From assembly GCA_946631075.1 (NCBI GenBank), contig CAMOZS010000104.1, positions 1 to 6,073 of the forward strand: 6,073 bases of DNA. The letters are read 5' to 3'. Source of the DNA: an uncultured Bacillota bacterium. Its GTDB lineage: Bacteria > Bacillota > Clostridia > Peptostreptococcales > Anaerovoracaceae. Made by a program: the position numbers and the translations under genes. Position 1 is the stretch's first letter. Each line of letters opens with the position of its first letter. The notes beneath the pieces are model-generated. The model was not told the DNA's origin and did no database searches. It was given only the letters and a program-made list of their open reading frames with translations. Of the stretch, positions 1 to 4,668 are shown in pieces.

Positions 1-1075
1 CAGGAACGTGCTCGTCATCTCCCTTGAGGACCGGCAGGTGGCAGTAGGTGTTGGGTGCGTAGGTATCCGGCATCCAGTCGAACAACTGCTTGGCGTCCGG
101 AGCGACCGCTTCCAGGAAGTTCATGTACTCTTCCAGAGGCTCGATCTCGACCTTGACTGTGTCAGCCGCTGCCTTGGCGTGATCTCTCGTGTCCGCGACC
201 ACCAGAGCGACGACGTCGCCGTACCATGTGATCTCATCTTCCGCCAGGATGTGGTGGTGCTCCTGCAGCTCTACTGTTCTCTCGGAGAATCCGAAAGCCA
301 TGAAGTAGTTCTTGCAGCCCAGCGCCTTGACGTCCTTGGCTGTGATGACCTTCACGACGCCCGGCATCTTCTCGGCTTCTTCGAAGTCGATCTTCTTGAT
401 CTTGGCGTGGTGAGCGATCCTGGGCATGACCATTTCGACCTTCAGGGTCTCTGCCGGCATGTGCAGCTCGATATCATCACCGTAGTCACATACACCGCAG
501 GCCTTGGGCAGGGCGTTGGGTCTCTCCAGCGGCTTGCCGTAGAAGTTGCCGATGTCCTTCTTCCAGTCGTATCTGTAGTCTTCGACTGTCTTCTCGCCTC
601 TCATGATCGCGGCTGCCGCCATGACAGCGTCGACGATCTGCTTGTAGCCTGTGCAGCGGCAGACGTTGCGGTGCTTCTGGAACCAGTCTCTGACGTCTTC
701 TCTGGTCGGATCCGGATTCTCCTGCAAAAGCTGGTAAGCCGACACGATGAAGCCGGGTACGCAGAATCCGCACTGGACAGCGCCCAGAGCGACCCACATG
801 GACTGGAGCGGGTGAGGATAGTTCACGCTGCCCAGACCTTCGATGGTGGTGATCTTCTGGTACTCTTCCATCTTGGACATCTTCTGCATGCAGGAGCGGA
901 CGACCTTGCCGTCAACGATCACAGAACAGGCTCCGCAGGCACCCATGCCGCAGCCGACCTTGGTTCCGGTCAGACCGATGCGACGCAAAACATCTGCCAG
1001 GGTATCCTTGGCAGGGTCACAGATGAACATCCGGTCAGCGCCGTTGATGTTCAACGTCATCTTTTTTAAATTCAT
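1..1075 (-). CDS. Molybdopterin-dependent aldehyde oxidoreductase, Mop/xanthine oxidase family, N-terminal part (cut by window edge)
   Basis: Members of this family oxidise aldehydes or purines at a molybdenum-pterin centre and pass electrons through two [2Fe-2S] clusters. They are cytoplasmic or periplasmic; no signal peptide is seen here. The open frame gives 358 codons from ATG at 1075 and runs off the left edge. Residues 1-80 form a plant-ferredoxin-like domain with Cys42, Cys47, Cys50 and Cys62 (motif GCGMGACGACS). Residues 85-160 form the helical second cluster domain with Cys102, Cys105, Cys139 and Cys141 (QCGFC and CRCTGY). From about residue 197 the a/b-hammerhead start of the molybdenum domain follows. 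The Cys spacing matches, as I recall it, Desulfovibrio gigas Mop with a two-residue offset; that protein is about 900 aa, so roughly 40% is visible. There is no FAD domain between the FeS and Mo parts, which is the Mop rather than the xanthine dehydrogenase layout. The start is supported by GGAGG at 1081-1085, five bases upstream. Met6 is a less likely alternative. The exact substrate cannot be read from this part. Confidence 0.93.
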   Translation of the reverse strand, partial: MNLKKMTLNINGADRMFICDPAKDTLADVLRRIGLTGTKVGCGMGACGACSVIVDGKVVRSCMQKMSKMEEYQKITTIEGLGSVNYPHPLQSMWVALGAVQCGFCVPGFIVSAYQLLQENPDPTREDVRDWFQKHRNVCRCTGYKQIVDAVMAAAAIMRGEKTVEDYRYDWKKDIGNFYGKPLERPNALPKACGVCDYGDDIELHMPAETLKVEMVMPRIAHHAKIKKIDFEEAEKMPGVVKVITAKDVKALGCKNYFMAFGFSERTVELQEHHHILAEDEITWYGDVVALVVADTRDHAKAAADTVKVEIEPLEEYMNFLEAVAPDAKQLFDWMPDTYAPNTYCHLPVLKGDDEHVP

Positions 1076-1085
1076 TTTTTCCTCC

Positions 1086-1098
1086 GTAATTGATTACT
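1086..1098 (-). repeat. Near-palindrome beside the aldehyde oxidoreductase Shine-Dalgarno
   Basis: GTAAT-CA-ATTAC in the mRNA leader abuts the GGAGG ribosome binding site. It is the partner of the 2528-2540 copy. It could be a protein operator, a small RNA hairpin, or the target of an antisense RNA. Confidence 0.5.
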
Positions 1099-1113
1099 AC
1101 TTTTGGACTATAA

Positions 1114-1131
1114 CGTTTTGCTTGCTTGATT
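1114..1131 (-). repeat. 18-bp leader element of the aldehyde oxidoreductase gene, duplicated at 2440-2457
   Basis: This 18-nt stretch lies about 15 nt after the predicted start of transcription and includes a tandem AAGC/AAGC. Its exact copy occurs on the opposite strand 1.3 kb away. A match of this length in a 6-kb window is unlikely by chance. Confidence 0.8.
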
Positions 1132-1152
1132 AGAATACAAAATTCTGACAAT

Positions 1153-1182
1153 ATTTTATCAGTAAAGACGGATTTGTGTCAA
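1153..1182 (-). promoter_or_regulatory. Promoter of the aldehyde oxidoreductase gene
   Basis: On the minus strand there is a perfect -35 TTGACA (1177-1182), an 18-nt spacer, and a -10 TAAAAT (1153-1158) preceded by TG plus one base (extended -10). The start of transcription would lie near 1146, giving a leader of about 70 nt. A 5-bp inverted repeat (AGAAT/ATTCT, 1132-1146) sits at the predicted start, and an imperfect palindrome (1147-1164) covers the -10. Both could be operators, but this is inference. Confidence 0.75.
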
Positions 1183-1188
1183 GAAAAG

Positions 1189-1202
1189 GCAGGGGCCCCT
1201 GC
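1189..1202. promoter_or_regulatory. Perfect 14-bp palindrome just upstream of the -35 box
   Basis: GCAGGGGCCCCTGC is identical on both strands and ends 6 bp upstream of the TTGACA box of the aldehyde oxidoreductase promoter. The position is typical of an activator or repressor site. It has no T-tract that would make it a terminator. No regulator is encoded in the window, so its protein is unknown. Confidence 0.4.
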
Positions 1203-1243
1203 GGGACTAGTTTGCCGGGATTCGGGAACTATCGTGCCAACTG

Positions 1244-1270
1244 AAAAAAAGGATGTTTGCGGGGAAACAT
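1244..1270 (-). terminator. Intrinsic terminator after the nuclease-like gene
   Basis: On the minus strand a 6-bp stem ATGTTT/AAACAT with loop CCCCGC is followed by CC and seven T residues. It lies 29 bp after the TGA stop at 1299-1301 and before the aldehyde oxidoreductase promoter. The two minus-strand genes are therefore probably separate transcription units. The stem is AT-rich, so termination may be partial. Confidence 0.7.
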
Positions 1271-1298
1271 TCAAGGGCTCGGCGAGCAGACTCCGGCC

Positions 1299-2135
1299 TC
1301 AGAAGCCGTAAAACATCCCCTCGATCCGGTCGACCAGCCGGCGGATCATCCGGCTGTCCGTGCCGAAGTTCTGATCGTCGCTGGTAGCGAAGTAGTTCCT
1401 GCCGAGGACAAAGTCGCCCTGAAGATACCAGTGGCATCGCTCCCCGAAATCAATGGCATAGGCCAGATCACCCAGCCGGCCCAGGTGCTCGATGATGATA
1501 AATGTGCCGTCAAAGCACTGGATCAGAAAATCCGGGCAGAGGATCTTCTCGTTACCGTCTTTATCCCGGAAGACCATCTTGCAGTCGCAGCGAAACAGGA
1601 TCCCCCGCTCCTGGAGCAGGTTGTACCAGATGCACTCTCCCTTGGACCGAAGGCGGGTCCCGTCCTTGGCATAGTTCTCTGAGGCGGGAAAGGGGTAGGT
1701 ATTTCGTTCGTATGGGGCCTGGGTCCAGGCCAGAAGTTCGGCATAGCGCCGGTCGAAGTTGTTGTTTCTGGCAACCTGGCGGTAGTCTCTGGACATACTG
1801 GAAACTACGCTGTCAAAGTCGTAGGGCAGGTATTGATCCTGCAGCCGCGCGAGGAGTTTCTGATCATGCCGCAGCCGCTCCAGCCTTTGCGCCCGGAAGC
1901 GGGCCCCGAAGAGGGCCTGGACCGGAGCAGAATCAGGCAGTCCGAGGTAAACATTCCGCTCTCGCTTACCTTTCTGCTGCCAGCGCTCGTAGGCATAGGT
2001 GCGGGAGCCCCTGCGCTGGAGGTGGAGGTGGCCGCGCCCCTGCAGCTCAGAAGGCGGGCTCAGTTCGATGAGCCTCAGAATTCGCTTCTGTTCGGTTTTT
2101 ATGGCTTCGGTGAAGGAATCAGTCATGGCGTACAT
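1299..2135 (-). CDS. Uncharacterised protein with PD-(D/E)XK nuclease-like C-terminal domain
   Basis: This 278-aa soluble protein has no membrane segment or signal peptide. Residues 1-125 are charged and helical with a basic stretch around residues 50-100. This resembles the N-terminal half of a group of uncharacterised Firmicutes proteins. Residues 160-278 carry the likely nuclease core: Glu167 (SKGE), Pro201-Asp202-Phe203 (PDF) after a beta hairpin, and Glu216-His217-Leu218-Gly219 (IIEHLG). They are followed by a tail with TSDD and the GTDS segment near 258-261. In PD-(D/E)XK enzymes the Glu, Asp and E-x-K residues bind the metal; here the usual Lys appears as His217, within an E-H-L-G motif. 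A DNA cleavage or repair role is inference from the fold only. Two starts are possible: Met1 lies only 2 nt after GAGAGG, and Met4 (2126) lies 11 nt after it. The gene probably has a long leader reaching to a promoter near 2391. Confidence 0.8.
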   Translation of the reverse strand: MYAMTDSFTEAIKTEQKRILRLIELSPPSELQGRGHLHLQRRGSRTYAYERWQQKGKRERNVYLGLPDSAPVQALFGARFRAQRLERLRHDQKLLARLQDQYLPYDFDSVVSSMSRDYRQVARNNNFDRRYAELLAWTQAPYERNTYPFPASENYAKDGTRLRSKGECIWYNLLQERGILFRCDCKMVFRDKDGNEKILCPDFLIQCFDGTFIIIEHLGRLGDLAYAIDFGERCHWYLQGDFVLGRNYFATSDDQNFGTDSRMIRRLVDRIEGMFYGF

Positions 2136-2214
2136 ATCCTCTCTGAAATCGGCGATGATAGCTTATGTTCCTTTTGCTGTGATAATCTGGGCCTAAAGGG
2201 TCATTAGTAATGTG

Positions 2215-2263
2215 AATAAGGGGGCACAGCTCCTGGCTTTGTCCTCACGGCTTGCCCCTTATT
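2215..2263. repeat. Inverted repeat forming a strong hairpin in the leader of the nuclease-like gene
   Basis: AATAAGGGGGCA (2215-2226) is the complement of TGCCCCTTATT (2253-2263) except for one extra G. The arms enclose a 26-nt loop. In either direction the GC part is followed by a T-rich but interrupted stretch, so it could act as a weak two-way terminator. If transcribed from the promoter near 2391, it would fold in the leader about 80 nt before the start codon. Confidence 0.5.
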
Positions 2264-2273
2264 TGTCTCTTGG

Positions 2274-2359
2274 CTGGTCCGATAGGGCCACAGGTTATCA
2301 GGAAAAGGGGCATGGCCTCGATTCGGCCTCTTCCAGGACCTCTGCAAAGGCTGGACCAG
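2274..2359 (-). other. Nested hairpin region, candidate structured leader RNA
   Basis: Outer arms CTGGTCC (2274-2280) and GGACCAG (2353-2359) are exact complements. Inside them GGAAAAGG (2301-2308) pairs with CCTCTTCC (2327-2334) with one mismatch, and GGCC occurs on both sides of a 7-nt loop at the tip (2314-2328). The block starts only a few bases after the predicted start of transcription (about 2361). I recognise no known riboswitch class in it. Confidence 0.35.
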
Positions 2360-2367
2360 ACACCCAT

Positions 2368-2396
2368 ATACTAACTTAAATGTTAATAAATGTCAA
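2368..2396 (-). promoter_or_regulatory. Promoter probably driving the nuclease-like gene
   Basis: On the minus strand there is a perfect -35 TTGACA (2391-2396), a 17-nt spacer and a -10 TAGTAT (2368-2373, four of six consensus bases). Transcription would start near 2361 and give a leader of about 225 nt before the start codon at 2135. I see no better promoter nearer the gene. Confidence 0.6.
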
Positions 2397-2413
2397 TTCA
2401 AGGCATTGAAGAA

Positions 2414-2523
2414 GCCTGTCTGGGCACTTTTTTATCCGAAATCAAGCAAGCAAAACGAATTTAAAAAAGATGAACTTCTTTAGAATCGAAAAGATTTCAA
2501 AATAAAAAAGTGCGCAGGCAGGC
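2414..2523. repeat. Long imperfect inverted repeat (about 30-bp arms)
   Basis: The left arm at 2414-2443 and the right arm at 2493-2523 are near-exact complements. The segments GCCTG, CTG, GCACTTTTTTAT and GAAATC all match, with isolated differences and one extra base in the right arm. The 49-nt interior is itself partly self-complementary (2456-2488, 11 of 14 positions) around the loop ATGAA. The structure could be a large RNA hairpin, a two-way terminator, or the remnant of a small inverted-repeat mobile element. No clear target-site duplication was seen at its edges. Confidence 0.7.
2440..2473 (+). repeat. Fused copy of two pieces of the aldehyde oxidoreductase 5' region
   Basis: Bases 2440-2457 (AATCAAGCAAGCAAAACG) are identical to the gene's leader on the minus strand (1131 to 1114). 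Bases 2457-2473 (GAATTTAAAAAAGATGA) are identical to its start region, from the G of the ATG through codon 6 (1073 to 1057). In the gene these pieces are separated by 40 bp containing the Shine-Dalgarno sequence; here they are joined and share one G. The minus strand of this stretch is therefore antisense to that mRNA. Confidence 0.85.
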
Positions 2524-2561
2524 CTCCAGTAATCAATTACTGTCAGGAGTCTCCTTCGCAC
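2504..2561 (-). terminator. Intrinsic terminator of the candidate small RNA
   Basis: On the minus strand GTGCG (2561-2557) pairs with CGCAC (2514-2510), directly followed by six T residues (2509-2504). The 42-nt interior folds further through CTCC/GGAG and AGTAA/TTACT. The outer stem is short, so the strength depends on the inner helix. The right arm of the long inverted repeat overlaps this site and could compete with it. Confidence 0.6.
2528..2540 (+). repeat. Third shared piece: 13-bp copy of the sequence next to the aldehyde oxidoreductase Shine-Dalgarno
   Basis: AGTAATCAATTAC is identical to the leader of the aldehyde oxidoreductase gene (minus strand, 1098 to 1086), where it directly precedes GGAGG. 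Here it is followed by TGTCA and then GGAG. It is part of the near-palindrome CAGTAAT-CA-ATTACTG. It lies inside the candidate minus-strand ncRNA, which would therefore carry the exact 13-nt complement. Confidence 0.8.
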
Positions 2562-2655
2562 AATGGCAGGCGGGAGGATCGCTCGCCCCACCCTATCGCC
2601 CTCACCGGCAGCGGGTGTCGCATGAGGGTCGGAGTGATTCTGTTGTTGTGCCTAT

Positions 2656-2685
2656 ATTTTAATTGCTGGCCGGACGGTTTGTCAA
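2656..2685 (-). promoter_or_regulatory. Promoter of the candidate small RNA
   Basis: On the minus strand there is a perfect -35 TTGACA (2680-2685), an 18-nt spacer and a -10 TAAAAT (2656-2661). The boxes and spacer length are the same as in the aldehyde oxidoreductase promoter. It diverges from the flavoprotein gene, so the two promoter regions lie back to back. Confidence 0.7.
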
Positions 2686-2712
2686 TCATAACTTCCCGAA
2701 TCGCCCTTTATC

Positions 2713-2738
2713 TGTTAAACTGAAGTGGCACAAAGGAG
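2713..2738 (+). promoter_or_regulatory. Possible extended -10 promoter and ribosome binding site of the flavoprotein gene
   Basis: TG-T-TAAACT at 2713-2721 fits an extended -10 element, but no good -35 is present at the expected distance. AAAGGAGG at 2732-2739 is a strong Shine-Dalgarno. Its spacing to the ATG at 2752 is about 12 nt, somewhat long. The promoter call is weak and the ribosome site is sound. Confidence 0.4.
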
Positions 2739-2751
2739 GGCAAAAGCATAG

Positions 2752-4281
2752 ATGAAGTATCTGATCTTAGGCAGCGGTATTGCGGCAATGGCAGCGGCGG
2801 AGGCGATCCGCGAAAGAGATAAGGAGGCGGAGATCCGCATGATATCCGCGGAGAGGGAGCTGTGTTTCAACCGGCCCATGCTGATCGGGGAGTTCGCTCT
2901 GGACGGATCCGGGGCGGCCCTGTTCGAGAAGCAGCAGGACTGGCCGGCCCAGTTCAACGTGGACGTGAAGCTGGGCTGCCGGGCGGAGGCCATCGACCGG
3001 GAGGCGAAAACGGTCCGGCTGGCGGTCCCTGACGGCAGGGACGGAAGCCTTACCGCTGCAGAGCCCTACGACAAACTGATCTATGCTCTCGGGGCTGAGG
3101 TCAGGATCCCGCCCATCCCCGGCGCGGACGGAGACAATGTTTATGTGGTCCGCACCAGAGAGGATATGAAGGAGATCCGGGCCGCGATGAAGTCCGCCCG
3201 CAGCGCTGTCGTGATCGGCGGCGGCATGCTGGGCCTTGAGGACGCCTGGGCCATGCGGGAGCAAAAGCTGGACGTTGCCATCGTTGAGCAAAAGCAGCGG
3301 GTCGCCTTCGGTCAGATCGACCAGTCCGCAGGAAACCTGATGAAGAAGCGGATCGAACGGATGGGGGTGCCTGTCTACGTGAACGCCTCTGTGACCGAGA
3401 TCGGGGACGGATACGTGAGCTTTCGCCAGGAGATATCCGCGAATGCCCTTCCGGCCGAGGCAGAGGAGGCCGGGGCGGAGGTCGACCTGGTCACGATCCC
3501 GGCGGATCTGGTGATCCTGTCCACCGGGGTCACACCCAACAGCAGGCTGGGCGCGGAAGCCGGCCTGGAAATCACCGGACGCGGCCCGAAAGAAGGCGCG
3601 GAGTCTGAAGTCTGCGGCGGATGCGGCGCTTGCTGCGGCCAGCAGGCGGATGAGGGCTGCGGCCTGCAGGCAGGCCCCTGCTGGATCGCCGTTGACCAGT
3701 ACTGCCGGACCAGCGATCCGGACATCTTCGCCGCGGGAGACTGCGCCGCGGTGAACGGAAGAAACGATGCCATCTGGGATGAGGCCCGGGAGATGGGACG
3801 GGTGGCCGGAGCCAATGCGGCCCGGGCGGCCGCCGGATCCGCGGCCGAAGCAGACGCGGCCCGGTCCGCGAAAAAGGATAACATTGGTCAGGTGGTACAA
3901 ACGTACTCCCCGGAAGTACAGACGTACTACCCTGAAGAAGAGGAAATATACCGGCCCGTGACGGCGGAGCACATCTTCACCGGATTCGACACGGAGGTGT
4001 TCACCATGGCGGACAGCTCCGGCGCGGGGACCGACGGAGTCTATATTCGTCACGCCGACGTGGAGATCTTCGACTATCAGAGGGAGCGGTACATCCGGGT
4101 CTCTCTGCAGGACGGGATCATAGCCGGGATCCTGCTGATCAACGCATCTGAGCTGGCCCCGGATCTGATGGACGCCTATCACAGGGGAGCAGGCGAAGAA
4201 GAAGCCCGGCAGATCATCCAGCGCTGGAAGGACAGCCACGAAGTCGACTTCAAGCCGGCAGCTCCATTCCGGCACCGGTAA
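2752..4281 (+). CDS. FAD/NAD(P)-dependent oxidoreductase with a cysteine-rich insertion
   Basis: This 509-aa cytoplasmic flavoprotein belongs to the pyridine nucleotide-disulphide oxidoreductase superfamily, close in shape to rubredoxin or nitrite reductase-type NADH:acceptor flavoproteins. The FAD-binding Rossmann motif GSGIAA starts at residue 8 and fixes the start codon. The NAD(P) motif GGGMLG is at 156-161. The second FAD motif DIFAAGDCA is at 324-332. Residues 400-509 form a C-terminal domain. Between the usual segment ending near residue 280 and the AVDQ segment after 311 lies an insertion with Cys288, Cys291, Cys294, Cys295, Cys303 and Cys310 (starting CGGCGACC), which looks able to bind a metal or FeS cluster. 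A linker at 360-400 contains the tandem heptads VQTYSPE and VQTYYPE. It is transcribed divergently from the candidate ncRNA. The electron acceptor is unknown; serving the nearby molybdoenzyme is only a possibility. Confidence 0.87.
   Translation: MKYLILGSGIAAMAAAEAIRERDKEAEIRMISAERELCFNRPMLIGEFALDGSGAALFEKQQDWPAQFNVDVKLGCRAEAIDREAKTVRLAVPDGRDGSLTAAEPYDKLIYALGAEVRIPPIPGADGDNVYVVRTREDMKEIRAAMKSARSAVVIGGGMLGLEDAWAMREQKLDVAIVEQKQRVAFGQIDQSAGNLMKKRIERMGVPVYVNASVTEIGDGYVSFRQEISANALPAEAEEAGAEVDLVTIPADLVILSTGVTPNSRLGAEAGLEITGRGPKEGAESEVCGGCGACCGQQADEGCGLQAGPCWIAVDQYCRTSDPDIFAAGDCAAVNGRNDAIWDEAREMGRVAGANAARAAAGSAAEADAARSAKKDNIGQVVQTYSPEVQTYYPEEEEIYRPVTAEHIFTGFDTEVFTMADSSGAGTDGVYIRHADVEIFDYQRERYIRVSLQDGIIAGILLINASELAPDLMDAYHRGAGEEEARQIIQRWKDSHEVDFKPAAPFRHR
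3895..3936 (+). repeat. Tandem 21-bp repeat coding for VQTYxPE heptads
   Basis: Two adjacent 21-nt units (3895-3915, 3916-3936) differ at a few bases and encode VQTYSPE and VQTYYPE at residues 382-395 of the flavoprotein. They lie in a variable, acidic linker between the FAD domain and the C-terminal domain, so they are probably a local duplication that is tolerated there. Confidence 0.7.
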
Positions 4282-4333
4282 GATCTTGACAAATCAATCA
4301 GGTTGGATAAACAACATAGTAAGCCGGAAATCG

Positions 4334-4362
4334 TTGTAATAACAACCCCAACCATGTATAAT
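4334..4362 (+). promoter_or_regulatory. Strong promoter of the leader and secreted-protein gene
   Basis: -35 TTGTAA (4334-4339), a 17-nt spacer and a perfect -10 TATAAT (4357-4362) predict a start near 4370. An inverted repeat GTTGT-AATA-ACAAC (4333-4346) overlaps the -35 and could be an operator. A second TTGACA at 4286-4291 has only a poor -10 (TAAACA, 16-nt spacer), so I treat it as doubtful. No clear terminator for the flavoprotein gene was found between 4282 and 4333. Confidence 0.75.
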
Positions 4363-4542
4363 AATTTTATCAATTGAATATGAAGCCTTTTCGACCTGGA
4401 AGGCCTACGGACCGCGGCGGCGGTCTATGGCCCATAGGCGATCAGGGTATGGCGGGAAACGGCCATGCCTCCCACCCTTGGAAAGAAAAGCGACACGAGT
4501 TTTACTTGCAGGGCGTGCTCTGCGGGGATCATGCGGCAAACG

Positions 4543-4570
4543 TCGGTTTCCTTTCGGAAGCCGATTTTTT
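4543..4570 (+). terminator. First intrinsic terminator in the leader
   Basis: TCGGTTTCC/GGAAGCCGA forms a 9-bp stem with one G-U pair and loop TTTC, followed by six T residues. The 3' arm GGAAGCCG (4556-4563) could instead pair with CGGCTTTC (4589-4600 region), which suggests alternative folding. Confidence 0.8.
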
Positions 4571-4623
4571 AGCCTCTCGTTTATTTGGCGGCTTTCTTTC
4601 GGTGTGGAAAAAGGATGAAGTAA

Positions 4624-4650
4624 ACACATCGGAGGGCCCGGTGTGTTTTT
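4624..4650 (+). terminator. Second intrinsic terminator in the leader, just before the ribosome binding site
   Basis: ACACATCGG (4624-4632) pairs with CCGGTGTGT (4638-4646) with one G-U pair and a 5-nt loop. The T-run at 4646-4650 follows. It ends only a few bases before GGGGAAGGG, the ribosome binding site of the downstream gene. Two tandem terminators in one leader imply tight control of readthrough. Confidence 0.75.
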
Positions 4651-4668
4651 GTTAGGGGAAGGGAATCA

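Larger units (their letters stand above)
2504..2650 (-). ncRNA. Candidate small RNA, about 146 nt, with its own promoter and terminator
   Basis: The transcript would start near 2650, downstream of a strong promoter, and end in the T-run at 2504-2509. Predicted hairpins include GGCGAG/CTCCCGCC-type pairing at 2565-2586 (six pairs with one G-U) and CCCTCA/TGAGGG at 2601-2629. The terminator stem encloses the CAGTAA-TTGA-TTACTG hairpin. The only internal reading frame, 26 codons from 2631 or so, has no ribosome binding site. The RNA carries the exact complement of the 13 nt preceding the aldehyde oxidoreductase Shine-Dalgarno. I recognise no 6S, SRP, T-box, cobalamin, SAM, FMN, TPP or c-di-GMP signature. 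It may be a stand-alone regulator or an attenuated leader of a longer antisense transcript. Confidence 0.55.
4370..4668 (+). promoter_or_regulatory. Long structured 5' leader, candidate riboswitch or attenuator
   Basis: About 300 nt separate the predicted transcription start from the TTG start codon. Good hairpins follow one another: GGCC-GGACCGC/GCGGTCT-GGCC (4402-4432, loop GGCG), GTATGGC/GCCATGC (4447-4468), GCAGGG/CTCTGC (4508-4523), then two intrinsic terminators. This order, an aptamer-like domain followed by terminators before the ribosome site, is the usual design of a transcription-terminating riboswitch. I could not match it to a known class. The Moco/Tuco motif is worth testing, because the downstream protein has a molybdopterin-fold-like domain and a molybdoenzyme lies nearby. 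The reading frame running through it looks non-coding. Confidence 0.55.

Noticed and set aside
8..1069. Open frame of 353 codons on the plus strand opposite the aldehyde oxidoreductase
   Set aside because: The opposite strand has all eight FeS cysteines in the correct spacing. This frame is a shadow.
2552..2632. 26-codon frame inside the candidate small RNA (minus strand, beginning MRHPLP)
   Set aside because: There is no ribosome binding site upstream and its composition follows the hairpins. A leader peptide is possible but unsupported.
2136..2751. Insertion sequence or transposase in the spacer
   Set aside because: Inverted repeats are present, but there is no transposase frame and no clear target-site duplication.
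2767..4275. Open frame of 502 codons on the minus strand opposite the flavoprotein
   Set aside because: It mirrors the flavoprotein in a GC-rich region, has no recognisable motif, and the plus-strand frame has clear FAD and NAD(P) motifs and a good ribosome site.
4614..4622. Minimal frame ATG-AAG-TAA preceded by AAGG, between the two leader terminators
   Set aside because: A two-codon frame this short is expected by chance, although a start-stop element could in principle influence the second terminator.
4374..4655. 93-codon frame through the 4.4-4.65 kb leader
   Set aside because: It starts at a TTG without a ribosome site and runs through hairpins and terminators. The region reads as structured RNA.
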